From a virus: a DNA stretch of 64,000 bases. The DNA lies in IMG/VR virus record IMGVR_UViG_3300032738_000111, positions 1 through 64,000 of that record; one strand, written 5' to 3'. The notes beneath the pieces are model-generated. The model searched no databases and was not told where the DNA came from. It was given only the letters and a program-made list of their open reading frames with translations. Both the position numbers and the translations under genes were made by a program. Positions 52,714 through 62,700 of the stretch are shown in pieces (position 1 is the stretch's first letter; each line of letters starts with the position of its first letter).

Positions 52714-54026
52714 TAGTTATCACTCACATCGGCAGGCTGGATTGTACCTCTTGCGTTTGCGGCGCGGACAAGTTCCCAAATCTCAGCAAACAGAACTGCG
52801 TCGTGGCCATCGGCGGCGCAGATAATACCTCGCAGGTCGGCGGGGGAAATTGCGTCACGGACATCGCCGATACTGATAGCGCTGCGGGCATCGGCGACGA
52901 GGATTATATTGCAGGCGTCGCCTATGCGGATGACATGCCGAATGTCTGCGGATAGGACTGCGTCTCGTGCATCGCGGGCGCTGAGAACATCCCACGCCTC
53001 GGCGGGGAGCACTGCGTCGCGAGCGTCACGAATAGCAGCTTCAGAGATGAGTTCGGTAACTGAGGGTAGCGTCACTACGATGTTCGTGACGCCGGCCTGG
53101 ATATAGGCACCCGTGATAACTGCTACCGCTGGCAACGAGGCTACAACATCTAGGACCGCAGCCGCGACCGTTGCCCCGCCAGTACCAGCGGCGGTCGGAG
53201 CGCTTGCGGTGATAGTTGAGGTGGCTGCTGCAATCGCTGCCCCGCCTGCTATACTAGCCAACTGCGCGGACGCTATAAGCTCGGCTACACTGGCGGATAT
53301 AATCGCCCCGGTAATCACGCCGGCTGTCGGCGCGGAGGCCGTCAGACTACTGGCCGCCGCAGCGATAGTGGCTCCGCCGGTAGCAGTGACGGTCGGTGCA
53401 GAACTGAGCAGGTCAGCAACTGATGCTGGAACGATAGCCCCGGTTGTTATACCCGGCGCGGGCACAGAACTGAGCAAGTCAGTTACCGATGCGGCGACAA
53501 TGGCTCCAGTCGTCAAGCTGGGTATTGGCGCGGAACTGAGTAGGTCGGTTACTGACGCAGCAATGACAGCGCCGGTCGTCAAGCTGGGTGTCAGCACAGA
53601 ACTCAACAGGTCAGTTACCGACGCCGCGATGATAGCTCCGGTCGTCAGGCTAGGCGCGGGCACAGAACTGAGCAGCTCGGCGACCGATACTGGAATAGTA
53701 GCCCCGCCGGTTGCAGTAACCGTCGGCACCGAACTCAACAGGTCGGCTACTGATACGGCGACAATAGCTCCACCAATTGCGGTAGCTGTTGGCATAGAAC
53801 TAAGCAAGTCGGTCACTGATGCGGCGACCGTAGCCCCACCTGTCGCAACAGCAGTCGGCGCGGACGCAAGCAGGTCGGCAACCGATACAGATACAACAGC
53901 CCCGCCAGTCGCAATAGCACTTGGTGCGGATGCTGTCAACTCAGCTGCCGACGCATCAATCTCCACGTTGCCTACCGCAGGCCCGGCATTGAATTGCGCG
54001 CCATTGAATCCCGCGTCATTGAACAT
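52713..54026 (-). CDS. Repeat-built tail/fibre protein (22-residue and 18-residue repeats)
   Basis: 437 residues. It starts MFNDAGFNGAQFNAGP, an FNxxxFN beginning seen in phage tail proteins. Residues 19-327 are about 14 repe units of 22 residues with consensus GAxIxASVxDLLSSxPTxxxTT; residues 334-437 are about six units of 18 residues, DARDAVLxAExxxxLxxx. Both are exact in period, with no gaps. A rod or solenoid stalk with a second repeat tip is likely. Between fibre genes and the lysis block. Confidence 0.75.
   Translation of the reverse strand: MFNDAGFNGAQFNAGPAVGNVEIDASAAELTASAPSAIATGGAVVSVSVADLLASAPTAVATGGATVAASVTDLLSSMPTATAIGGAIVAVSVADLLSSVPTVTATGGATIPVSVAELLSSVPAPSLTTGAIIAASVTDLLSSVLTPSLTTGAVIAASVTDLLSSAPIPSLTTGAIVAASVTDLLSSVPAPGITTGAIVPASVADLLSSAPTVTATGGATIAAAASSLTASAPTAGVITGAIISASVAELIASAQLASIAGGAAIAAATSTITASAPTAAGTGGATVAAAVLDVVASLPAVAVITGAYIQAGVTNIVVTLPSVTELISEAAIRDARDAVLPAEAWDVLSARDARDAVLSADIRHVIRIGDACNIILVADARSAISIGDVRDAISPADLRGIICAADGHDAVLFAEIWELVRAANARGTIQPADVSDN
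52716..53027 (-). repeat. 54-bp repeats coding 18-residue units
   Basis: Five full and one partial unit in the C-terminus of the 52713-54026 protein. Each starts with D and a hydrophobic/acidic pattern (DARDAVLPAE, DARDAVLSAD, DVRDAISPAD, DGHDAVLFAE). Confidence 0.75.
53046..53972 (-). repeat. 66-bp repeats coding 22-residue units
   Basis: Thirteen consecutive 22-residue units (residues 42-327) plus a first 23-residue unit. Units near the centre are most alike (GAIIAASVTDLLSSV, GAVIAASVTDLLSSA, GAIVAASVTDLLSSV), as expected for expansion by unequal recombination. Confidence 0.8.
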
Positions 54027-54045
54027 GAATCACCCTGCCTGTTGC

Positions 54046-54234
54046 CTAGTCGCCCGCAAGGGTTAGTGGCGGAATCTCGTCCCCGTCACCCGCCGACAGG
54101 AGCTTCTCTTGCAGGCTGACAATAATCCCCGCAAGCTGCGTCGGCACAGAAATCTGCGGCGACCTCATCATGCCGAGTAGCACGGCGCGTTCGTCAATGG
54201 TCAGCTCTATTAGGTACGTTTGTTCATTCATCAT
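54046..54234 (-). CDS. Small hypothetical protein
   Basis: 62 residues: MNEQTYLIELTIDERAVLLGMMRSPQISVPTQLAGIIVSLQEKLLSAGDGDEIPPL. The ELTIDERAVLLGMM pattern is common in small phage proteins of unknown role. Between two fibre genes. Confidence 0.5.
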   Translation of the reverse strand: MMNEQTYLIELTIDERAVLLGMMRSPQISVPTQLAGIIVSLQEKLLSAGDGDEIPPLTLAGD

Positions 54235-54298
54235 CTGGTATCCGCCCTCTCCTGTAGTCTGCTTGGTATCGAAATGAATGGTTTCATCTGTGCCCCTC

Positions 54299-55867
54299 CT
54301 AAGACTGCTTCACCAAGCCGAGATTCTGCAAGGCTGTTATCACGTTGTCCACTGTCGCGCCGACGCCCGTTGCAAGGACTGCCTGCGCGATTGGCGCAGT
54401 GCCGTAGAAGCCAACGTTGCTCCCGTCGTGGTCAAAGTCTCCGTCAACCTCCAGGCCGGTGCCATGAACGACTACCGTACCCGTTCCCGCGCATATCAGC
54501 CGGAGGTCCGCGTCGGTCACTTCGTTTGCAATGGTGAAGGTCGCCGCTGCTCCCGACGGATGGCCGAGGTAGGCGCTGCGAGCGTTCCCCAATCCAAGGC
54601 GGTAGAAGCCCATGTATGTGAGTGAAGTTCCCGCAAGGCGGAGGCTCTGCCCGTTGTGCGTTACCGTCGTCTGGCCGCCAATGGTAGTGGTACTGCCAAC
54701 ATCGACAGTAGCACCTACTGCAAAACTGTCATCGGTCTTGAGCGCGTTAGCCGCGCTGCGATAGAGGTTAGTATCCTCAGCGGCTCCGAAGTAAAGCGTT
54801 CCGCCGAGAACATTCTTGGCGGTCCCATTCTGATAGAAGCCGTAGTCAACGCCGGTCTGTTCCCACAGGTACATCATGTACGTAGTACCGCCGACGGTGC
54901 CATCGAAGTCTCCACGAATCATGGCGGCAAAGGCATCGCCGGTTATCTCGTTAGCTGCTTCTTGGTCAATCTCGGCGAGGAGGCCGCGCACATCGCCCCA
55001 GACCTTGCCGCCGTCGAGGTCAGCAAAAGCGCGAGCGCCATAGACATAAGCATCGGCAATAGCGTCGCCAACATTGCCATCGGTGAGGATGGCGCGAGAG
55101 AAAGTGCCGTAGAGGTTGCCTATCGTGCCTGCGGCTTGCTCCATCCGCATATAATGATAGGCACCAGAGTACTCATGGGCAGTAGTTGAAGCACCAGCAG
55201 TCTTGCGATTCTGTGAGTACATACCTATGTAGTTAGCAGCGGAATCAATGTTCCAGTTGGATAGGTAAATTGGCGATAATCCTGGCGTCGGCACCGGTGG
55301 AATCCCCACGCTGACACCAGCAAAGCGCGGCGTCCCCGTCGTCGTCACGTCCTGCCCGATGTAGCTATGGTCAGTCCCCGTGCTCAAGTCCGCGAGGTCA
55401 CCATGACTCACCGCCGCGCCGTCCCTATCGGGATGGTGGTCATGTAGGGTAATCACACCAGTAATCTGTTCGAGCAACTCGGCTACTACATGCAATCGGA
55501 CAGCGTCGCCATCAGCGTGCCCGACATCGCCAACCCCGTCCTGATTTCGCGTCACGGTAAGGACGTTGCCGGAGATAGCAATTACCCGCATAACCTCCAT
55601 GCCTTCGCCGCTACCGCCGCCATCATCATCGCCAGGGTCATAATAGGTTTCCCTGTCCCAAACCGTTATCAGGAACGGCATGGTCGTGGGAAACTCCGAG
55701 GCGTCATTGAGAGTGATAGTCGAGTCGCCCGCCGACACCGCACCATCCAGCGTATCCTTGGCATTGTTCTCGACTCTGTACCAAGCAGTCGGTATATTGA
55801 TGGTCGGGCCTGCTGCTATAGCACTCGTTAGACTAATAGCTGTTGCTGTTACTTCTACATCAGCCAT
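54299..55867 (-). CDS. Tail fibre-like protein
   Basis: 522 residues. N-terminal beta domain (AWYRVENNAKDTLDGAVSAGDSTITLNDASEFP, GNVLTVTRNQDG), a LHDHHPDRDGAAVSHGDLADLSTGTDHSYI segment, a central receptor-type part and the C-terminal block DHDGSNVGFYGTAPIAQAVLATGVGATVDNVITALQNLGLVKQ, a common fibre ending. It probably contacts the host surface. Confidence 0.75.
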   Translation of the reverse strand: MADVEVTATAISLTSAIAAGPTINIPTAWYRVENNAKDTLDGAVSAGDSTITLNDASEFPTTMPFLITVWDRETYYDPGDDDGGGSGEGMEVMRVIAISGNVLTVTRNQDGVGDVGHADGDAVRLHVVAELLEQITGVITLHDHHPDRDGAAVSHGDLADLSTGTDHSYIGQDVTTTGTPRFAGVSVGIPPVPTPGLSPIYLSNWNIDSAANYIGMYSQNRKTAGASTTAHEYSGAYHYMRMEQAAGTIGNLYGTFSRAILTDGNVGDAIADAYVYGARAFADLDGGKVWGDVRGLLAEIDQEAANEITGDAFAAMIRGDFDGTVGGTTYMMYLWEQTGVDYGFYQNGTAKNVLGGTLYFGAAEDTNLYRSAANALKTDDSFAVGATVDVGSTTTIGGQTTVTHNGQSLRLAGTSLTYMGFYRLGLGNARSAYLGHPSGAAATFTIANEVTDADLRLICAGTGTVVVHGTGLEVDGDFDHDGSNVGFYGTAPIAQAVLATGVGATVDNVITALQNLGLVKQS

Positions 55868-55878
55868 GGGATAGCTCC

Positions 55879-56307
55879 CTACCCGAGATTGATAATGCCT
55901 TCGCTATCCCAAGTGATTTTGAAATCCCCACCCGAGGCAGTCTTATCCGCTGCGAAATCAATCGCCGCAATCAACAGCGAGGTTGCCGCTGCACCGGATG
56001 ACTGGTAGATGATAGCTTGGCGGGCAACGATGGTGGCGGTGCTCCACGTTACATCATCAGCGTCAAACACGCCTTCATCATCAGTGTTATCCTGCGTCAC
56101 TAGTTGGTTTGCTAGCGAGGTACCCCCAGCCGAATACCCAGTTCCCGAAACCTCGTTAGAGATGTCGGCGAAGTCCTCGTGGGCATCAATATCGGCGGTA
56201 TAGCTGGAGGTGACAAGCGCAATCTTGATGGTGTCGCCTCCGTTACTAAGGTCGTATTCGCCCCCTAGTAAGCCCAGCTTGAAACGGTTGAACACTACAT
56301 TAGCCAT
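55879..56307 (-). CDS. Conserved phage structural protein
   Basis: 142 residues. NGGDTIKIALVTSSYTADIDAHEDFADISNEVSGTGYSAGG, then QDNTDDEGVFDADDVTWSTATIVARQAIIYQSSG and LLIAAIDFAADKTASGG. I recognise this family from many phage structural clusters; its exact place in the virion is unknown. Beta-rich. Confidence 0.75.
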   Translation of the reverse strand: MANVVFNRFKLGLLGGEYDLSNGGDTIKIALVTSSYTADIDAHEDFADISNEVSGTGYSAGGTSLANQLVTQDNTDDEGVFDADDVTWSTATIVARQAIIYQSSGAAATSLLIAAIDFAADKTASGGDFKITWDSEGIINLG

Positions 56308-56318
56308 TGCTCTGCTCC

Positions 56319-57110
56319 TTAGTGGGCGAGTGTGCCGTATACGATAACGCCGAGGTTTTGTGCGCCGGTGCCAACTTGGTCAACGTCTATCCGCAGTACC
56401 TCGCCAGCGTTGAGCCTCCGGGTACCATCGGGGACGCCTGAGGATTCGACTGTGTAATTGGCTGTGGTGCTACCCACTGAAGGCCGCAGGTTTGTGGTCG
56501 TGAATATAGTCGTCGGCGTGCTCCCGCTGCTGCCCGCGTGGACATCAACGATGGTGGTGGAAGCACTACCATTATCAGACATGACAATCTTGACCAGATT
56601 TATCCAGCAGTCGTAGGGAATGGGTACGGCCATCTTGATGCCGGTCGTCACCGTGTCGGTGCAGAACCAGGAGGAAACCAGCACCCGCTCTATCCCGTAC
56701 TGGCGCAGGTCAACGAGGCTGCTCAGGGTAGTCGCGCCATCCCAAGTGACCAAGCAGAATATCAGGTCGCCAGCGGTGCCGGTGGTTGGTGCGCTAGTGG
56801 ACTTGGCTAATGCCGGGACGCTGGCATCCCAATAAACGTAGTAGTCATCCGCAGCATCCGAACCGGAGAATGTGATACTCTCCGCGCCGAGGTAGCGCCT
56901 GCCGCTTGCATACCCCCTGCCGGAAGCAATGTCAATATCGGCGCTGTCAATACTGGCAGCGAGGCCGCTGATGATACCCGCCTGCGCCCATTCGTCAAGC
57001 CGCTCCTCAAACTCAAGCTGGAGGCCGTCGCCAGCGTTGTTGAATATGCTGGGCACTACGGTATCGGTACTGGCGATGCTGTACTTGTCGTCGTAATTGT
57101 CTTTTGCCAT
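56319..57110 (-). CDS. Putative baseplate/fibre protein
   Basis: 263 residues. N-terminus NDKYSIASTD-like start, then IDSADIDIASGRGYASGRRYLGAESITFSGSDAADDYYVYWDAS, as in fibre-attachment proteins with a jelly-roll half; C-terminal Thr/Ser-rich beta part (STTIVDVHAGSSGSTPTTIF, EVLRIDVDQVGTGAQNLGVIVYG). Between the baseplate-like gene and other fibre genes. Confidence 0.6.
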   Translation of the reverse strand: MAKDNYDDKYSIASTDTVVPSIFNNAGDGLQLEFEERLDEWAQAGIISGLAASIDSADIDIASGRGYASGRRYLGAESITFSGSDAADDYYVYWDASVPALAKSTSAPTTGTAGDLIFCLVTWDGATTLSSLVDLRQYGIERVLVSSWFCTDTVTTGIKMAVPIPYDCWINLVKIVMSDNGSASTTIVDVHAGSSGSTPTTIFTTTNLRPSVGSTTANYTVESSGVPDGTRRLNAGEVLRIDVDQVGTGAQNLGVIVYGTLAH

Positions 57111-57113
57111 TCG

Positions 57114-57419
57114 TTACTCCTCCGCAAAGTCTATGTCGCGGTTGAAGAAACTGCGCCCGTCGAAGAACCCTGTGTCTGGCTGCGATTCAGTTGCGAATAC
57201 GTTCATGTCCTCAAAGGCGTTGATACCGTCAAACAAAATCCAGCCGTAGGGAGCGAATGTAGTGAGGCCGTCGAATGTGACCGAGGCATTGAAGGTAGCG
57301 TTACCCGTCGAGCCATACCCTGGCCGCGCCGCCGCAAGCCTGCCCATAGCCTCCGCCGCACCCACAGTCAGGGCGCGGGGCTGTGCGAACCGGCCTATGA
57401 CATCCTTGGCTCGTGGCAC
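57114..57419 (-). CDS. Small tail-region protein
   Basis: 101 residues: RAKDVIGRFAQPRALTVGAAEAMGRLAAARPGYGSTGNATFNASVTFDGLTTFAPYGWILFDGINAFEDMNVF. Gly/Phe/Asn-rich beta pattern in the second half. Unknown role; structural by place. Confidence 0.5.
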   Translation of the reverse strand: MPRAKDVIGRFAQPRALTVGAAEAMGRLAAARPGYGSTGNATFNASVTFDGLTTFAPYGWILFDGINAFEDMNVFATESQPDTGFFDGRSFFNRDIDFAEE

Positions 57420-57431
57420 TAGTGCTGCTCC

Positions 57432-59720
57432 CTATGCCGAACTTGTAGTAAGGGGGAAGTAGAGTTCTGCCGTGAATGTCTGCCGCGCCGAGAAGCGGTC
57501 GGGCATATCCCCCTCCTCTTCGACTATCCGGTAAATCGCATCAGTCGTTATGTTCATCTTGCTAACCTGCACCTGCACGAACTTGTTGGGGCCGAGGCTC
57601 GTATCAGGTGTCATGCTCCACTTGATACGGCTCGGCATTTCGCCCAGTTCATTCCAACGCCGCCATCCCGCCTCAAGTCCCGTTGCCATATCCGTCTCTC
57701 GTATAACCTCCCACAGGTCGCAGCCGATGAAGTTGCTGCTGCTTGAGGTCAGGTGCGAAGGTTGGTCAGCCCACAATACCGACTGCTCCCTGCCGCCAGT
57801 CGCAACAATCAGCAGCAGGTAGTTACGGAACTCTTCGCGAGAGGAAGTGTGTTCCACCATCCACGCGAAGTCGGCGGCGGTAGCGGTATCATCGTCAAGT
57901 AGCCAGTCCCGCGTGCCGCTGTAGCTTGGCCGCACTCGCAGGAAATACTGGCTAGTCTCCGCATCCCAACCCCACTCGCGGCCCATACTACCCACTACTT
58001 GGTCGAGCGCATCGGGCACGGTAGCAGTCGGGTCATAGGCATGGGCGTGTTCGTCCTGCGGCAGGCCTATCGGTATCACCGGATCGTCAACTGTATCCAC
58101 CATCGCCAGGATGTCCGTCAGGCGTGCGGCTGGTTCGCCCGCATTGTAGAGTGTGGCATGTACCCAAGTAGCAAGTTGGTCGCCGCCCGCCGCTGTAACC
58201 CACGCCATATACTTCTTGCTCAACCGCGCGTCAATCGGGTCTTGTACTGGCAGAGTGATATATGCCGCCGTACCTACCTCACGTTCGCCCTCCCGCAACC
58301 TTCCGAGGTCACCGACATGCCCTTGGAATTTCTGCGCCTTAGCGTCACCGTGCTTGCCGATACTGACGGTGACTAGCTCCTGCCCTTGCCAGGTGCGACT
58401 GCCAGCAGTGTCGCGGACGGAGATTGTTGCGCTCTGCCCGCGCCCGCTAGCGTTGAGGGAATAGCTGAGAGACTGGACATCTTGGTCGCCCGTGAGCGAG
58501 ACCGGGCTGCTGTTGGCCGCCTGCCGATGGGCATTGATTGCCATAGTCGCGACGTAGCAGACGGGGCAGGAATTCTTCGCGGCGGTATGACCGTAAGTGA
58601 AGGTGGTCTTGGCGGCTATCTCAATACTGCCCACTAATCCGCAGGCTTCCGTGCAAGTGTTGTACCCAGTAATACAAGCCTGTATAGCATCGGGGTCATC
58701 GCCAGCGTCTGTAACGCAGGTCTCATAAGCTGCGAGGCAGGCATTGAGGCAATCACGGTCGAGTTCCCCTACGCTTCCGGTCTCGGCGGTAGTGCGAACA
58801 TACCAGTAATCATTCGGCTCCCAACTATGATTGTGCCAACTACGGTCTTCGGCGGCCACGTTGTACAATTGGTCATTGAGCAGCAACCACGGGCGGCCAG
58901 TGACGGAGGACGAGCTTGGGTATTCTATCTCTGCGGCATACACTTTGCACGGAACGCCGACAACTGAGATGACTAGCCGGCCCGCTGGAATTGGCCAGGG
59001 GGTACTAGGCCGAATCACCCACGCATTGTCAACGCCGAGCCGCCTGATAACCCACGCGCCGTCCAATAGCTCAAACCAGAATTCGTCAACCAACTCCTCG
59101 TTGGCCGTCTTGTACTGCGAGCTTCCTGCACCTTGCCAGGTTGATAGTACCTCGGAGTAGCCCGTCGTGCGATTGGTGGCGAGCATAAACGGGTACTTGT
59201 ATGTCTGGTCAGCTATCGGGACGAACCACTCGTACATGTGACCTTCAGTCAGATAGGACACTAAGATATACGACGAGGAGGCGGTGTCGTCGTCTCGCTT
59301 TGGCGGCGCTGCCCTCGCTGTAACGATACCGAAATTCGGTTGCACTAACCAGTTCGTACTAATGATACCGACTGCGAGCGGGTCGGCGTTATACATATCC
59401 GCAAATTGCGGGCGTTTGTCCAGGATAGCTACGCGCGTGCGCCGCCAGTTGCCATAATCTCTCCACCAGCCGCGCCCCTCGCCCTCGCTTCCTGTTGCCC
59501 ACGTCATGTCCCCCTGCGGCAACCAACCGGCAGGCTTGACACCACGGATAGCCTCGATGTATTCCGTGCCGTCGTGGCGGGCCTCCGCTTCCTCGTTACC
59601 CCCATAAACACCGGGGCGCTTGTGGACTTTGTGATACCAGTCCTTATGTAGGCCGAAGAGGTCAATAGCGCCTTCAGCGTCCGGGTTGTCTATGACTATT
59701 TCGGCTTCGTAAAAGGGCAA
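57432..59720 (-). CDS. Large baseplate/tail-hub-like protein
   Basis: About 762 residues. Start placed at TTG 59718-59720, 5 nt after GAGGAG; TTG at 59738 is the alternative. No full domain recognised. Beta-rich; a Cys-rich insert around residue 335 (LNACLAAYETCVTDAG...AIQACITGYNTC) may form disulphides or a metal site. The C-terminal third (VTVSIGKHGDAKAQKFQGHVGDLGR; LLDDDTATAADFAWMVEH; KWSMTPDTSLGPNKFVQVQVSKMN) recalls tail-hub/baseplate proteins (gp27/gpD-like). It follows the giant fibre gene. Confidence 0.6.
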   Translation of the reverse strand: MPFYEAEIVIDNPDAEGAIDLFGLHKDWYHKVHKRPGVYGGNEEAEARHDGTEYIEAIRGVKPAGWLPQGDMTWATGSEGEGRGWWRDYGNWRRTRVAILDKRPQFADMYNADPLAVGIISTNWLVQPNFGIVTARAAPPKRDDDTASSSYILVSYLTEGHMYEWFVPIADQTYKYPFMLATNRTTGYSEVLSTWQGAGSSQYKTANEELVDEFWFELLDGAWVIRRLGVDNAWVIRPSTPWPIPAGRLVISVVGVPCKVYAAEIEYPSSSSVTGRPWLLLNDQLYNVAAEDRSWHNHSWEPNDYWYVRTTAETGSVGELDRDCLNACLAAYETCVTDAGDDPDAIQACITGYNTCTEACGLVGSIEIAAKTTFTYGHTAAKNSCPVCYVATMAINAHRQAANSSPVSLTGDQDVQSLSYSLNASGRGQSATISVRDTAGSRTWQGQELVTVSIGKHGDAKAQKFQGHVGDLGRLREGEREVGTAAYITLPVQDPIDARLSKKYMAWVTAAGGDQLATWVHATLYNAGEPAARLTDILAMVDTVDDPVIPIGLPQDEHAHAYDPTATVPDALDQVVGSMGREWGWDAETSQYFLRVRPSYSGTRDWLLDDDTATAADFAWMVEHTSSREEFRNYLLLIVATGGREQSVLWADQPSHLTSSSSNFIGCDLWEVIRETDMATGLEAGWRRWNELGEMPSRIKWSMTPDTSLGPNKFVQVQVSKMNITTDAIYRIVEEEGDMPDRFSARQTFTAELYFPLTTSSA

Positions 59721-59730
59721 AGCAATCTCC

Positions 59731-62700
59731 TCAGTCAATCACGTCTGCAACTGCCCACGTCTCTCCGCCGTCGTCGCTGACCATTGGCCTGACCTTGTTG
59801 TCTAACGCCACCACTACTAGCACACGCCCATCGGGTATGGGTACAACGCCAGGCTGCTGCGCGTCGGCGGCAGCAATCTCTTTGACTGTACCCCCTCCGC
59901 CGAATTCACATAGCGTCTTTCCCCCATCATCGCTGCGCTGATACCACATCTTAGCCTCGCTATAGCCCGCGATATGTATGACTCCGCTACGGTCGGCTTT
60001 CGCATTCACTAAGGTCAACCCGTCGCCCAGCAATGCAACCGCCTCCCATGTCTCGCCCTGATTGATACTGATAAATGCGGCGGTCTTAGCCCTGCCCCGG
60101 TCATGTCCTGTGACTACAATCCTGTCATCGGGCAAGCGCGTCACACTAGGATTATCCCACGGGCCGGTTGTAGCGCCATCCATGACGAGCCGCTTATGTA
60201 CGCTACCCGCCTCGGGTTCTATCGCTCCGTAACGCCAGCCCTCCAACCCGTCGTCAACCTGCGCGTAATAGATGCTTCCGGCATCCATCCATGCCAGGTG
60301 GGTGATACCGTCTATGCGCCCGATGTCAATGTCCGGCTGGCCGAAGAGCGAAAGAAACTGACAGGCCCAGGGGGTCTGCGCGAGTCTTGTAATCGGCGTC
60401 GGCGCGTCAATGAAGGCGGGGGTATCCCCCACCACCCGGAAGCTGTTCGGGTCTTCGCTGAGGCTGCTCGTGATATTGGTCACGTCGGCGATGAAGTCGC
60501 AGGCGGCAGGCGTGGTCACACCCTCGGCGTCGGCGGCAACAACCTTCGCGCTTGTAGTCATCTGCTTAGGCAAGTCAAGGCCTGCTGGCAGTGGTATCAA
60601 GAAATCGCGGGCGTACCCATCGGCCATTGTGCAGGTGATTGTGTAGGTAGCATCGGCAACGATGGTTGCCGGTATTACCTTGGGTTGGACATAGACGGTA
60701 TTGACTAACTCATTGGTGGCGGCAATGGCAGCGTTATCAGCCCCGTCGGTGAAGGCGTTGCCACTCCACGTTGCCAGTGTCGGGTGTTGAACAACCCAAC
60801 GCCCGCCAGAAATATAAGCGTCGGTTTCGAGGTAGTCAACGGGCCGCAGCCACTTGTCGAGTAGCCGGTCGCTAAGGTTGTTGGGGCGATAGCGAAGGGC
60901 GCGAACATCATAGTCGTCACTCGCTACGGAACTGCCCACACTTGGGAGTCTTACCCAACTTCGTGCATCCCTCCAGCACAACGTCTGCATACAGTAGCCG
61001 TACAGGTAACCGGAAGCAGACGGCCAACGCCAGACAGGACCGTGGCAATAAGGGCAGGTGTTGCCCGTGATACAGCCTACGTGTACATTGTCATCCCCGC
61101 CGTCACCCGACAGCACCCGCACCTCGTGCCGCCGCCAGTCACCCCATTCCAATCCATAGCGGTCAGCCTCCGTGAGGTTCCCGGAATGTATGCGCGTGAA
61201 GTGCCCGTCAACGATATTGCCGGATAACTTGCCGCCGACGAGTTTTGGCGATATTCGGGAGGAGCCGATTTGTTGATCGTACAGTGGTGTGGCTGGGTCT
61301 TGGTACAGACCGTTGGGATCACCAGTGCGGCTGGACGTATTTGGCGCGACATTGAGGACACTTTCGTCATGCGCTTCTAGGTCCCAGATATAATCGCCAT
61401 CTGCGCTCCACTGCCACGTATAGTCACCCGTAGGTAACCCTGTTCCAGGATCGATTTCTTCTATCTGTTCCGGCGCAGGCCTCACACGGACAGGTTCCGA
61501 CCTTACTCCGCGTGGGATACTCTCGAAGCCGACACTAGGCTGCCGCCCGTTTCTTTCTACCAATAAGTACGGTGGGCGCATCGTTTGCCAGTAGAGGTCG
61601 CGGTGGGCAGTGTCATCCCTGAACCAGACGTAGCCGCCCGCCTCCTCGGGGTCTATGAGTATGCAACGACCTCTAGCAGTGACTTCGTAACATATGCGGT
61701 CTGGAGGGTCGGCATCGCGCCGTACATAGAATCCAGTATCATTTAGTACAACAACGCAAGGCCAAGTGCCCCCAGATGCCGTCATGTCCGCCTCTGTCCA
61801 AGCAATCTGCGAACCGCTACCGATATACCCCACGGGTGCTTCGCTATAGAGGTCTGCACTAACTGGATCGCCCGCCTCATCATAGGCGTATAGCCAATAT
61901 GTATCTGCTGGCGGCGCAGCTAGTGCAGGCAGCGCCACCTCTGTCGTTGCACCCGCAATGACCGTACAGGTTGTACGAGCTGCGATTTGCGTCCAGTGTA
62001 AGTCGCCCTCGATGCGTTCCACGCAGATGTATTTACCAGGTACAAGTCCCGTGATTGTACCGTTGCCCGCGCCATCGAGTTTGACTCTAGTGGTAGGGGC
62101 AGGAGTACCAGCAACGTCCTCATGCCACGCATGTGCGACAACACCAGGCGGGTCCCCGCTGGGTGTCCCCGTGAAGGCGATGGTGCCGCCCTCAACATTC
62201 AGGGTGACATCCTCGCCCTCAAGCACCCGCACCCGCTCGCCGCGATGGTAGCACCACACGGTAGCTGCGTATTCATCCGGCTTATCCGCATGGTCATCGC
62301 GCAGGTCATTCTCTCGTTGGAAAAGTGCGCCGTGTCCGTTCGGAAAGTATATGTCGTGCAGCCCGGTGCCATTAGCGCGATTCTGCATAACTCTGCCGGC
62401 GGCATTGGTCATCCACTCGCCCGTCGTGCCGCTACCCGTGTCCACGAATATGTCTGCGCCGTATTGGTGCTCCACTATCCCGTCGGCCACAGTCTGGCGC
62501 TCTACGGTGAATGTGACATACTCGTATGCCTGCACTACGCCATCGTGTTCAATGGTGATGTTCGGGCATTTCCAACCCATCACCAACGTCTCGCTGATGG
62601 GCTTAGTGCTCCCCGGCGAAGGCGCAATTCGCAGGCCGAGTGCAGGATGATAGACGCCGACTGCGTACTTGTCGGGTTCGTCAATGCCCTGCAGGACGAA

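Noticed and set aside
53046-53972. CRISPR-like periodic repeats
   Set aside because: The 66-bp period is coding, the units are diverged and contiguous, and there are no spacers.
53113-54066. Long plus-strand ORF of 317 codons
   Set aside because: It is the antisense of the 66-bp repeat region of the fibre gene; the repeats keep the opposite frame open.
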